Source: Bacillus sp. FJAT-26390
Lineage (GTDB): Bacteria; Bacillota; Bacilli; Paenibacillales; Paenibacillaceae
Assembly: GCF_001682865.1 (NCBI RefSeq)
Contig: NZ_MAQX01000022.1
Location: forward strand, 248,001 to 312,000
DNA: 64,000 nt
Direction of reading: 5' to 3'
Shown here: in pieces, positions 1 through 7,494 of the stretch
Layout of the letters: each line of letters starts with the position of its first letter
Numbering within the stretch: the first letter of the stretch is position 1
Notes under the pieces: generated by a model
Told to the model about the DNA's origin: nothing
The model's database searches: none
The model's input: only the letters and a program-made list of their open reading frames with translations
Made by a program: the position numbers and the translations under genes

Positions 1-675
1 TCTGGCCGGGCGCATGTGTTCTCAAATGTTAGCCGGGCGGCATTCCCGCTAATTGAACAATTGCGGCCATTGCAAAATACATACCATTATCCGATGATGA
101 TCCATCCCGATTTTGCAAGGAAGACGGATGTATTCAATCGGCTGGGCGAGCATGGCATCGATGAATCAGGCTGGTTCGCTGCAAGGGATGTGTATGAGGA
201 AAGAAAAAGCCATTTCAATGAAGTATTTCATTGGAATGCAGGCAATACGCTCTCGGCAAAGCTGTCGCTCAGGCACGGCCTTTGGAAGCGCGACCCGACC
301 AATGATATCAGGGTCATTCGCTTTTGCTTGTCGCTGCCGGAGGATCAATACGTTCAGGACGGGATGGACCGTGCTCTGATCAGACGTGCTACGGATAAGC
401 TGCTGCCCGATGAGGTGAGGCTTAATCAGCGTATTCGCGGGGTGCAAGGAGCGGATTGGGTTCATCGCATGCTGCCTAAATGGCAATCGTTTAAGGATGA
501 GCTGCGGCAAATGAGCGAAGATCGCTTATTTATGGAGTTCGTTGATGGCAAGGTAATCCGTTCGGCGCTGTCGGGACTGGAGGAAGGCACTCAGTCTAGG
601 CATGCGGCTGATCCGAATTATAGATTGTTAATGCGCAGCCTTATCGTTTTTCGTTTTCTAAAAAAATTCAATTGA
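1..675 (+). CDS. Lasso peptide cyclase, asparagine-synthase-like (5' end missing)
   Basis: This is the C-terminal part of an asparagine-synthetase-like protein; the frame is open to base 1, so the start lies outside the window and about 224 residues are visible. Lasso cyclases of this family adenylate an Asp or Glu side chain of the core peptide and close the macrolactam ring. The segment RDPTNDIRV, followed about 50 residues later by RLNQRIRGVQGADWVHRM, is typical of the C-terminal part of Bacillales lasso cyclases. The immediate downstream genes (precursor, kinase, PqqD-like, protease, ABC exporter) support this over a true asparagine synthetase. The stop codon overlaps the Shine-Dalgarno region of the precursor gene, so translation may be coupled. 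Confidence 0.88.
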   Translation, partial: SGRAHVFSNVSRAAFPLIEQLRPLQNTYHYPMMIHPDFARKTDVFNRLGEHGIDESGWFAARDVYEERKSHFNEVFHWNAGNTLSAKLSLRHGLWKRDPTNDIRVIRFCLSLPEDQYVQDGMDRALIRRATDKLLPDEVRLNQRIRGVQGADWVHRMLPKWQSFKDELRQMSEDRLFMEFVDGKVIRSALSGLEEGTQSRHAADPNYRLLMRSLIVFRFLKKFN

Positions 676-691
676 AGGGAGGTGACAATAT

Positions 692-835
692 ATGCAAACG
701 AAAAAACAATGGAATAAACCTGAGCTAGAGGTCCTTCATGTACATATGACTGCGGCTTCCACGAAAAACGGTCCGTTCACAGATGAGGCTTACGTACCTG
801 GCCAACATTCTGAAAAGCCACGTTTTACTAGCTAA
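692..835 (+). CDS. Lasso peptide precursor (paeninodin-like), 47 aa
   Basis: This short ORF encodes 47 residues starting MQTKKQWNKPELEVL and ending KPRFTS. It has an excellent Shine-Dalgarno (GGGAGGTGA, 677-685) six bases before ATG. The leader has a W7xxP10 motif followed by LEVL, equivalent to the YxxP motif bound by the PqqD-like recognition protein, and it contains Thr20 and Thr24, either of which could be the Thr at position -2 of the cleavage site. Asp31 and Glu32 are the candidate ring-closing acids. The last residue is Ser47, the type of residue phosphorylated by lasso tailoring kinases. It sits between the cyclase and kinase genes. The exact core boundary cannot be fixed from sequence alone. 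Confidence 0.88.
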   Translation: MQTKKQWNKPELEVLHVHMTAASTKNGPFTDEAYVPGQHSEKPRFTS

Positions 836-860
836 GGCATTATGGATTCGATTGGTGAAG

Positions 861-903
861 AAAGCCCTTGTACATAAGGTGTATAAGGGCTTTCTAGCTT
901 TTT
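861..903 (+). terminator. Intrinsic terminator/attenuator between lasso precursor and kinase
   Basis: A perfect 9-bp stem (AAAGCCCTT at 861-869 with AAGGGCTTT at 885-893) is followed by a T-rich tail ending near 903. It lies 25 bases after the precursor stop and 30 bases before the kinase start. Its likely role is to make more precursor transcript than enzyme transcript. Confidence 0.8.
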
Positions 904-932
904 AACCAGAGATTGATGGAGTGAGGACATTG

Positions 933-1859
933 ATGGCAACGAAGACAAAAATGGCATATCGCGCATTTGGGCTTACGATTGAAAGCGAGCTGGCCTTGCC
1001 GGAGCTGACCAAAGTGAGCGAGATCGGCGAGCGAACCGATGTGGAGATCATCGTCGATAGCTTTATTAAGGATACGGTACCTTTCGAGCCCTACGACTTT
1101 GTTGTGGAGGAACGCAACGTATCGGTATATATGCCGGATGCTGGATTATTTCGAATAGAAGGCGGCAATAAGATCACGATTTCTCCTATCGTCGGAGCCG
1201 ATGAGGATTTGATCCGGCTATACGTGCTTGGAACCTGTATCGGTGCGGTGCTTCTGCAGCGTGGCCTCTATCCTTTGCATGGGAGCGCCATTGCAATCAA
1301 TGGTAAAGCTTATGCCTTTGTAGGCCATTCGGGAGCGGGGAAATCGACGTTAGCGTCGGCATTGATAAGCTGTGGTTATTCACTGCTCAGCGACGATGTC
1401 ATCGCGGTTTCTTCACTTGCTTCGGATCAACCGCCGCTCGTTATACCGGCTTATCCGCAGCAGAAGCTCTGGCAGCAAAGCTTAGACGCTTTCGGCGTAA
1501 ATAATGATGAGCTTCGAGCCATTTATGGGCGGGAAAATAAATATTGCATCCCGGTAGATTCCGACTTTTGCAGCAGCCCCATGCCGCTTGGCGGCGTGTT
1601 TGAGCTTGTGAAATCGGAGTCGGACGTTTCCGAGGTTGGCATTCATTTTATTCCGAAGCTGGAGCGGCTCGATATTTTATTCCGGCATACCTATAGGCAG
1701 TTTTTGGTGCAAAAGATGGATCTTACGCGGTGGCATTTTACAAATTCCGCTTCGCTTGCTGCTAAACTCCCTATTTATCGATTGGAGAGGCCGCAGACAG
1801 GCTTTACGGCACCGCAGCTCACCCAGCTCATATTAAAAACCATATCCGCGGAGGAATAA
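933..1859 (+). CDS. HPr-kinase-like lasso peptide tailoring kinase
   Basis: The protein (308 aa from ATG 933; an in-frame GTG lies at 921) has a P-loop GHSGAGKST around residue 135 and a downstream LLSDDVIAV segment, as in the C-terminal catalytic domain of HPr kinase/phosphorylases. It lacks the normal HPrK regulatory N-terminal domain. In paeninodin-type clusters, homologues phosphorylate the side-chain hydroxyl of the C-terminal Ser of the precursor. Here the precursor does end in Ser, which supports the same role. The ATG at 933 is preferred because a GTGAGG Shine-Dalgarno lies 6 bases upstream. The stop is 3 bases from the next gene. Confidence 0.83.
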   Translation: MATKTKMAYRAFGLTIESELALPELTKVSEIGERTDVEIIVDSFIKDTVPFEPYDFVVEERNVSVYMPDAGLFRIEGGNKITISPIVGADEDLIRLYVLGTCIGAVLLQRGLYPLHGSAIAINGKAYAFVGHSGAGKSTLASALISCGYSLLSDDVIAVSSLASDQPPLVIPAYPQQKLWQQSLDAFGVNNDELRAIYGRENKYCIPVDSDFCSSPMPLGGVFELVKSESDVSEVGIHFIPKLERLDILFRHTYRQFLVQKMDLTRWHFTNSASLAAKLPIYRLERPQTGFTAPQLTQLILKTISAEE

Positions 1860-1862
1860 TAC

Positions 1863-2171
1863 ATGACAAAAAACCACGCCATTACCATTCAAGCTTTATT
1901 TCTGGAGCAGCTCGTCGTTCAAGACGAGAACAATATCGTAAGCGATATGGGCGGTGAGAAGGTCATCTTGAGCATTGAGAATGGCAAATATTATAATCTT
2001 GGCGTAATGGGGAGCCAAATTTGGGATTTGCTTAAGGTGCCGGTAACGATATCGCAAGTAATTGAAGCATTGCTTGAGCAATTCGAAGTAGCAAGGGAAG
2101 TATGCGAGGAGCAAGTGGTGTCCTTTCTGTCTCACCTGCTGGAAGAGCGACTTATTCATATAAAAGAATAG
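1863..2171 (+). CDS. PqqD-like lasso leader-recognition protein (B1)
   Basis: This 102-residue protein has the PqqD/RiPP recognition element form: a small N-terminal beta region (VILSIENGKYYNLG) followed by helices (GSQIWDLL and a C-terminal EEQVVSFLSHLLEERLI). In lasso systems the split B1 protein binds the leader and presents the precursor to the protease B2. The start is 3 bases after the kinase stop, with GGAGGAA overlapping the kinase end, so translation is probably coupled. Length and position match the usual K-B1-B2 order in Bacillales clusters. Confidence 0.87.
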   Translation: MTKNHAITIQALFLEQLVVQDENNIVSDMGGEKVILSIENGKYYNLGVMGSQIWDLLKVPVTISQVIEALLEQFEVAREVCEEQVVSFLSHLLEERLIHIKE

Positions 2172-2186
2172 ATATGCGGTGAGCCT

Positions 2187-2645
2187 ATGGGAAAGATGAT
2201 GAGATTGAGAGCGCTGCTTACTTTGGATGTTAAGACTCTTCTTCTATTAATTGAAGCAACCCTTCTCCTCGGCTGGGCTAGAATACGAATTATGCACCAG
2301 CCCTTCTCGAAGATTGCGCCAACCTTGGGGCAATATATGAAAGAAACGGGGAGCGAGACATCGGCCGAGCACAGGCGATCCCTTGTTCATATCCGCCACG
2401 CCATTCATATTGCGAGCAGCCATACGCCTTGGGAGAGCAAATGCTTGGCTCGGGCGCTGGCCGGCATGAAAATGCTGGAGAGGCGCGGCATCAGCAGTAC
2501 GTTATATCTTGGAACGGCGAAGGACGAGGCAGGAAAAATGATTGCCCACGCCTGGCTGCGAAGCGGCTCCTTGTACGTGACAGGGGCGGAAGAGATGGAC
2601 CGGTTTGCGGTTACGGGCATATTTGCCAAAGTCGTCCATTATTAA
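2187..2645 (+). CDS. Lasso leader peptidase, transglutaminase-like (B2)
   Basis: The 152-residue protein belongs to the lasso B2 family of transglutaminase-like cysteine proteases that cut the leader from the precursor. The catalytic Cys is in SKCLARAL (about residue 90) and the His in AHAWL (about residue 126), the usual C...H arrangement. A hydrophobic N-terminal stretch (LLLLIEATLLLGWA) is also common in the family. It lies between the B1 gene and the exporter, and its stop is 20 bases from the exporter ATG. Confidence 0.85.
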   Translation: MGKMMRLRALLTLDVKTLLLLIEATLLLGWARIRIMHQPFSKIAPTLGQYMKETGSETSAEHRRSLVHIRHAIHIASSHTPWESKCLARALAGMKMLERRGISSTLYLGTAKDEAGKMIAHAWLRSGSLYVTGAEEMDRFAVTGIFAKVVHY

Positions 2646-2665
2646 ATACGGAAAGTGATGAAGCG

Positions 2666-4471
2666 ATGAATCATCTATTATATTTTACTAGAAAGCTGCA
2701 TGCCTACGGCGGAAAAGTGCTCTACATCAATCTTGTCGGGATGATGCTAGTTGGTATTCTCGATGGCGCAGGCATTTTATTGTTAGCTCCATTGCTTAGT
2801 GTAATTGGCATTGTAGATATTCCGCTGGCTTCAATCCCCGGTCTTCAATTGTTATCAACGCTGCAGGACCTTCCTAAAGAAAGAGCGCTGCTCATTATTT
2901 TAGCCTTATTCATTTTGCTTGTTGCGGCACAAGGCATTATTGGGCGTAATTTAAGTTTAAGGGAAATCAGAATCCATACAGGTTTCGTCAATCAAATACG
3001 ATTAGAAATTTACAAGGCGCTGCTGCAAGCGAATTGGGGCTTCTTTATGAAAAAACGGAAGACGGATCTCATTAATTCGTTAACCGGCGAGCTTGCTCGC
3101 GTCACGAACGGAGCGTTTCTTTTTTTACAGTTGATCGCTTCGGTCGCCTTTACGATTATTCAAATTGGATTAGCTTTACTCTTATCGGTCAAAATGACCT
3201 TGTTCGTTTTATGCTGCGGACTCGCTGTGGCATTCCTCTCCAGAAGATTTATCAAGCAATCCAGAGTAATAGGCTCGGTCACGACCGAACTGGCACAAAA
3301 CTATTTATCGGGCATTACGGATCACTTTAACGGCATGAAGGATATTAAAAGCAATCTGCTTGAATCGTCCCGCTACCGCTGGCTGCTGGATTGGTCCGAT
3401 AAGATCGCGCATGAACGGTATGAAAATTCGAAGGTGCGAAGTAATTCGCAGCTCCTTTACAAGCTGTTTTCAGCTATAATGATCGCTGCTTTTGTATTTG
3501 GATCCGTCTTATTATTTGAGAATCAAGGCGGCTATTTGCTGCTGATTATGGTTATTTTCTCGCGGCTATGGCCTCGTTTCACGGGCATTCAAGCAAACAT
3601 GGAGCAAATCGCCTCCTCCTTGCCAGCCTTTAAAGCATTAATGGAGCTTCAGGAGGATTGCAACGCTGCCAAGGAATTGATGGATGTGGATGAGCTGGGC
3701 GGCGAGCATATTATGCCGCTAAAGCTGGAGCAGCAATTGGAATGCCGGCAGGTATACTTCCGTTATGATCAGAGGCAGCACACCTTCACGCTCGAAGCGA
3801 TTAATTTGCGAATTGAAGCAAATAGCATGACCGCGATCGTAGGGCAATCCGGTGCCGGTAAAAGCACGTTGGTCGACTTGATGATGGGCTTGATAAAGCC
3901 CGAGCTCGGCCAAGTGCTCGTAGACGGCAAGGGGCTTACGGATGCAGCCTTATTGTCGATTAGAAGATCGATCAGTTACGTTCCGCAGGAGCCGTTTCTC
4001 TTCCACGGAACCATCAGAGATAATTTGCTGATGATTGATCCGCAAGCGAGTGAGGCCCAAATGTGGGAAGCGATGGAGTTCTCCTCAGCCGCTGAGTTTG
4101 TTCATAAGCTTCCGCAAGGTCTAAACACGCTCATCGGCGATCGCGGCATTCGTCTATCTGGAGGCGAGCGTCAGAGGCTTGTTTTGGCTAGAGCGATTTT
4201 AAGAAAGCCGTCCATCCTCATCCTCGATGAAGCGACCAGCGCGCTTGACAGCTTAAATGAAGCCAGGATTCAAGAGGCAATTGAGCGGTTAAAGGGGAGA
4301 ATGACGGTCATCGTCATTGCGCACCGGCTGACGACGATTCGCAATGCGGATCAGGTTATCGTGCTCGATAATGGAAAAATCGTGCAGGCCGGCCATTTCA
4401 TGATGCTCGCGGAGGACAAGAAGGGACTGTTCAGCAGCTTGCTAGGCAATCAGCTCCAAGTAGCTTTATAG
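2666..4471 (+). CDS. ABC transporter, fused permease/ATPase, lasso peptide exporter (D)
   Basis: This is a full half-transporter of 601 aa: an N-terminal membrane domain with about six hydrophobic helices (residues about 20-320), then an ATPase domain with Walker A GQSGAGKST (about residue 392), signature LSGGERQRL and Walker B ILILDEATSALD. It probably exports the mature lasso peptide and gives immunity. I chose ATG 2666 (MNHLLYFTRK), after the B2 stop; a longer in-frame extension back to 2429 would overlap B2 almost completely and encodes no membrane sequence. No terminator was seen after the stop. Confidence 0.88.
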   Translation: MNHLLYFTRKLHAYGGKVLYINLVGMMLVGILDGAGILLLAPLLSVIGIVDIPLASIPGLQLLSTLQDLPKERALLIILALFILLVAAQGIIGRNLSLREIRIHTGFVNQIRLEIYKALLQANWGFFMKKRKTDLINSLTGELARVTNGAFLFLQLIASVAFTIIQIGLALLLSVKMTLFVLCCGLAVAFLSRRFIKQSRVIGSVTTELAQNYLSGITDHFNGMKDIKSNLLESSRYRWLLDWSDKIAHERYENSKVRSNSQLLYKLFSAIMIAAFVFGSVLLFENQGGYLLLIMVIFSRLWPRFTGIQANMEQIASSLPAFKALMELQEDCNAAKELMDVDELGGEHIMPLKLEQQLECRQVYFRYDQRQHTFTLEAINLRIEANSMTAIVGQSGAGKSTLVDLMMGLIKPELGQVLVDGKGLTDAALLSIRRSISYVPQEPFLFHGTIRDNLLMIDPQASEAQMWEAMEFSSAAEFVHKLPQGLNTLIGDRGIRLSGGERQRLVLARAILRKPSILILDEATSALDSLNEARIQEAIERLKGRMTVIVIAHRLTTIRNADQVIVLDNGKIVQAGHFMMLAEDKKGLFSSLLGNQLQVAL

Positions 4472-4547
4472 CCTCATCTTTACTATACTAATAAAATAGC
4501 TCGAAAAAATAGGAGCAAAAGCAGAATCACCGATTAGGAGGGCGCAA

Positions 4548-5312
4548 TTGGCTATTATACTAACATTGGCAGCATTCGTGCTTCTCTTATACCTGCTCTT
4601 CATCTTCCCAACCCAGTGGCTCAAAATCGAAAAGGTCAGCCACCCCATCGGCATCAACAAGCGCATAGTGCAAATTAGCGATTTGCACGTAGACAGGCTG
4701 CGTATAAGCGCGAAGCGTATTCGGCAAGAAATCGAGGCGGCTAAGCCGGATTATATTTTTCTGACAGGTGATTACACGTACAAGGAACGTTTTCTTCCGC
4801 GTGCGGGTTATTATCTTAAAGTGATTGCGGACTGCGGCATTCCCGTCTATGCGGTGCTGGGCAATCACGATTATGAGCTCCCGCGCCTAAAAAGGCTGCT
4901 TGATCTGTTTCAGGCGCATGGCATTCCCGTGCTTCGCAATGAGAACATCACGCTTGATGATTTTCAGCTCGTCGGCATCGATGACGATTGTACGCATCAT
5001 AGCCGCGTTCGCCCCTCTTTCAAAGGGATCGAAGACAGCAAGCCAATAATAGTAATCACACATGACCCGAATGTGCTTCTTTCCATTAAGCGCCCCTATG
5101 ATTATTTGATGGCCGGTCATCTGCATGGCAAGCAGCTGAACGTGCCGTTCTTTTTTGCGTTCAAGCCAAAAGGCCCGCTTTCCGTCCAAGGAATATACAA
5201 AGGGCTGCATAAGAATGAAAACGGCGCCTTTTATATTTCCAAAGGGATCGGTCAAGCGGGCGTAAATGCACGTTTTATGGTTCGAAGCGAAATAACGATT
5301 CATGATCTGTAA
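4548..5312 (+). CDS. Membrane-anchored calcineurin-like metallophosphoesterase
   Basis: The 254-residue protein starts with TTG at 4548, supported by TTAGGAGGG 5-6 bases upstream. Residues 1-25 are a hydrophobic anchor. The metal-binding motifs of the calcineurin-like phosphoesterase family are present in order: DLHVD, GDYTY, GNHDYE, a THDPN segment and GHLHGKQ. This architecture resembles YkuE/YpbG-type proteins; the substrate is unknown. It follows the lasso exporter by 76 bases without a visible terminator, so cotranscription is possible, but a cluster role is speculation. It converges with an AraC gene. Confidence 0.82.
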   Translation: MAIILTLAAFVLLLYLLFIFPTQWLKIEKVSHPIGINKRIVQISDLHVDRLRISAKRIRQEIEAAKPDYIFLTGDYTYKERFLPRAGYYLKVIADCGIPVYAVLGNHDYELPRLKRLLDLFQAHGIPVLRNENITLDDFQLVGIDDDCTHHSRVRPSFKGIEDSKPIIVITHDPNVLLSIKRPYDYLMAGHLHGKQLNVPFFFAFKPKGPLSVQGIYKGLHKNENGAFYISKGIGQAGVNARFMVRSEITIHDL

Positions 5313-5326
5313 GCAGCCAATAGCGA

Positions 5327-6223
5327 CTAATCGAGGCCGGTATTTTTTCGGCTTGCCACGCGGAAGGCAGCCGGAGGAATACCTTTGGCCTCGGAGAAGC
5401 TTCTTGAGAAATAATGAACGGATGAGAACCCGCATTGCTCGGCAATCGTTTTGATAGGCACTGCGGATTGCGAGAGCAGCTGCTCAGCGGCGCGTATCCG
5501 CTCATGCCGCACGAGCATGGAGAATGATTCATGCACGCTCTGCGAGAACAGCCTGGACAAGTGTCGTTCCGATACATTTATATAACGGGCAACCTCCGAG
5601 AGCGTTAAGCTTCCCCCAAGGTTATCGCGAATATACAGCTTTGCTCTGTTTATGAGGATAGCTGCGTTTGAAGCCGGCAATATCGTTTCCGCGCTTCGAT
5701 TTTTCCCTCCGACGATTGTAGGAAAAGTAAGAATAAGGGCATGCGAAAGCTGCTGCAGCAAAGCGATCGGCACCGCGAAGCATTCTTCGCTCGGAACGAG
5801 CAGGGAACGCCAAATCTCGGCAGTCGGCGAATGCTGCTGGTTCTCCATCCAAATAGGTCCGGTATTTAGAGCATGATTATAAAAGTCGAATTCATCAGGC
5901 TTCGAGAGCTTCTCATCCAGCTCAAAGGCGGCATACAATAAATCCAGTTGATCCACATTGCGAATTTGATGACGGATATTCGGACGCGAGCAAAAAAGAA
6001 CGCCTTCATGCAAAGGGTAAGTGACATTGCCCTCCTCATAAAACCCAGTTCCCCCAGCAACGTAACAGACCTCAAAAAAAGAATGCTTATGTACAGCATT
6101 AGTAGCTAGATTTTGAACCGCCCCCCAGTAATAAACATGGATGGTCAAGCTCTCACCTTGCAGCAAGCGAGCGTAACGATTAAGGCGCTCTTCGCTTTTT
6201 GGCCAATTGTACATATGAACCAT
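5327..6223 (-). CDS. AraC-family transcriptional regulator
   Basis: This 298-residue protein has an N-terminal cupin-like sensing region (HKHSFFEVCYVAGGTG near residue 43) and a C-terminal AraC double helix-turn-helix (LTLSEVARYINVSERHLSRLF, then IKTIAEQCGFSSVHYFSRSF). The arrangement suggests a small-molecule-responsive activator. It is divergent from a PhyH-family dioxygenase gene and is the obvious candidate to control it. Two possible starts lie at 6223 and 6214; the AGGAG is 3 bases from the first and 12 from the second, so the start is uncertain by three codons. Confidence 0.85.
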   Translation of the reverse strand: MVHMYNWPKSEERLNRYARLLQGESLTIHVYYWGAVQNLATNAVHKHSFFEVCYVAGGTGFYEEGNVTYPLHEGVLFCSRPNIRHQIRNVDQLDLLYAAFELDEKLSKPDEFDFYNHALNTGPIWMENQQHSPTAEIWRSLLVPSEECFAVPIALLQQLSHALILTFPTIVGGKNRSAETILPASNAAILINRAKLYIRDNLGGSLTLSEVARYINVSERHLSRLFSQSVHESFSMLVRHERIRAAEQLLSQSAVPIKTIAEQCGFSSVHYFSRSFSEAKGIPPAAFRVASRKNTGLD

Positions 6224-6292
6224 CAGCTCCTGTGGCGTAATAGTGCAAAAACTTGTCTTCGGCAGGCAAATACGAAATCACTATGTCCTATC

Positions 6293-6298
6293 TATAAT
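6293..6298 (+). promoter_or_regulatory. -10 element of probable activator-dependent promoter
   Basis: A perfect TATAAT lies about 40 bases before the dioxygenase start, but no -35 hexamer sits 16-18 bases upstream. This pattern fits a promoter that needs an activator such as the divergent AraC protein. Confidence 0.4.
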
Positions 6299-6339
6299 TA
6301 AAACATATTCAAATTAATTATATGATAAGGAGAATGAAC

Positions 6340-7119
6340 ATGATCGTCAATGAGGATGTGCAATTTTACAAAGAAAATGGCTATTTGCTGGTGAGAGGCG
6401 TATTTAACGAGCAAGAGGTGCTGGAAATGAGAGCTGCGGTTGAGCGGATCATCCAGCGGGCGGCAATTGCCCAGGGCGAGCAAAACCATGCATGGCAAGG
6501 TGACTTCCTGCCGCCCGACCAGCTTAAGAAGCTTGTCCTAAAAGGATTCCATGACGTGCATTATCATGATGCGGCTTTCACTCGGGCAGTCGTACATCCG
6601 AATATGGTAGCGGCACTGAATGGAATCATCGGTCCTAACGTACAGCTCCACCATTCTAAAATGCTTGTAAAGCCGCCAGCTAACGGCGCAGCATTTCCGA
6701 TGCACCAGGATTACCCCTACTTCCCGCATCGCGATCACTCCATGCTGGCTGCCAGCGTTCATCTGGATGATGCGGACGAGGAGAACGGCTGCTTAGCTGT
6801 CATTCCAGGCTCTCACTTGCAAGGACCGCTGCCGCATGTGGGCAAGCATTACCTGAATCATAAGGAGCATCCGATATCCTCTGGCACACCTTGCCCGGCA
6901 AAAGCAGGGGATGTACTCTTTTTCAACTATTTGACCATCCATGGCTCAGACGTCAACCGAAGCGAAAGAACGCGCAGAAACGTACTGTTCCAATACCGGG
7001 ATGCAGCGGATGTTCCGACGGATAACGTTCATTTCGATTGGGGCATGGGCTTGATGGTGAGCGGAGAGAACAAAGATTTCAATAACGTTAAGCCGAATTA
7101 TAAAATTGTGGAAGCTTAA
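6340..7119 (+). CDS. Phytanoyl-CoA dioxygenase (PhyH) family protein
   Basis: The 259-residue protein is a predicted Fe(II)/2-oxoglutarate-dependent oxygenase. The HQD of MHQDYPYFPHRDH supplies the first metal-binding His-Asp pair; the distal His is in LTIHGSDVNRS, followed by an Arg-rich segment that would bind 2-oxoglutarate. The middle shows the family signature ENGCLAVIPGSH. The start at 6340 (MIVNEDVQFY) is chosen because AAGGAG at 6327-6332 is 7 bases away; an upstream ATG at 6322 precedes that site. The substrate is unknown. It is divergent from the AraC gene and followed by a terminator. Confidence 0.87.
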   Translation: MIVNEDVQFYKENGYLLVRGVFNEQEVLEMRAAVERIIQRAAIAQGEQNHAWQGDFLPPDQLKKLVLKGFHDVHYHDAAFTRAVVHPNMVAALNGIIGPNVQLHHSKMLVKPPANGAAFPMHQDYPYFPHRDHSMLAASVHLDDADEENGCLAVIPGSHLQGPLPHVGKHYLNHKEHPISSGTPCPAKAGDVLFFNYLTIHGSDVNRSERTRRNVLFQYRDAADVPTDNVHFDWGMGLMVSGENKDFNNVKPNYKIVEA

Positions 7120-7160
7120 TAAGGAAGCGCGAATCATTGTTTAATAGTACTGCCGAAACG

Positions 7161-7197
7161 GAGGTATCCTAATTTTTAGGATTACCTCTTTTTTTTA
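7161..7197 (+). terminator. Intrinsic terminator after PhyH gene
   Basis: GAGGTATCCTAA pairs with TTAGGATTACCTC (one bulged base) and is followed by a run of eight or more T. Confidence 0.85.
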
Positions 7198-7355
7198 TTT
7201 CATGAGCTGAAGAATCGATTGCAGCGTACAGAAAGAGAAATGGTCAGGGCAGGAGAAGTAAAGAATAGATTAGATTTGGCGGAGTATAATTATAGAATCT
7301 CGAAGTATTTGAAATAAATAGGAATATTCCAATGATTGTTAAGGAAAAAATCATA

Positions 7356-7385
7356 TTGACACCTAATAATTAACGGTGATATATT
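7356..7385 (+). promoter_or_regulatory. Sigma-A-type promoter of the symporter gene
   Basis: A consensus TTGACA at 7356-7361 is followed after 18 bases by TATATT at 7380-7385. Transcription would begin near 7392, giving a leader of about 100 bases before the ATG at 7495 and excluding the in-frame TTG at 7384 as a start. Confidence 0.75.
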
Positions 7386-7494
7386 GTTTCAAGTAAAGCG
7401 CAGTAAATTCATCGGAATTATATTTTTACTAATTTCAACGTTCATTTGTGCTATACAATTATATGATACAGACAGAGAGGATGGTTGTTGTTTT

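Noticed and set aside
2429..2665. Upstream extension of the ABC exporter to 2429
   Set aside because: It overlaps the B2 gene in another frame; the membrane domain and a sensible start begin at 2666.
4887..5577. Minus-strand ORFs overlapping the phosphoesterase and the end of the AraC gene
   Set aside because: They cover conserved motifs of genes in other frames and have no independent support.
7384..7494. TTG start at 7384 for the symporter
   Set aside because: It lies within the -10 of a near-consensus promoter, so it cannot be in the transcript.
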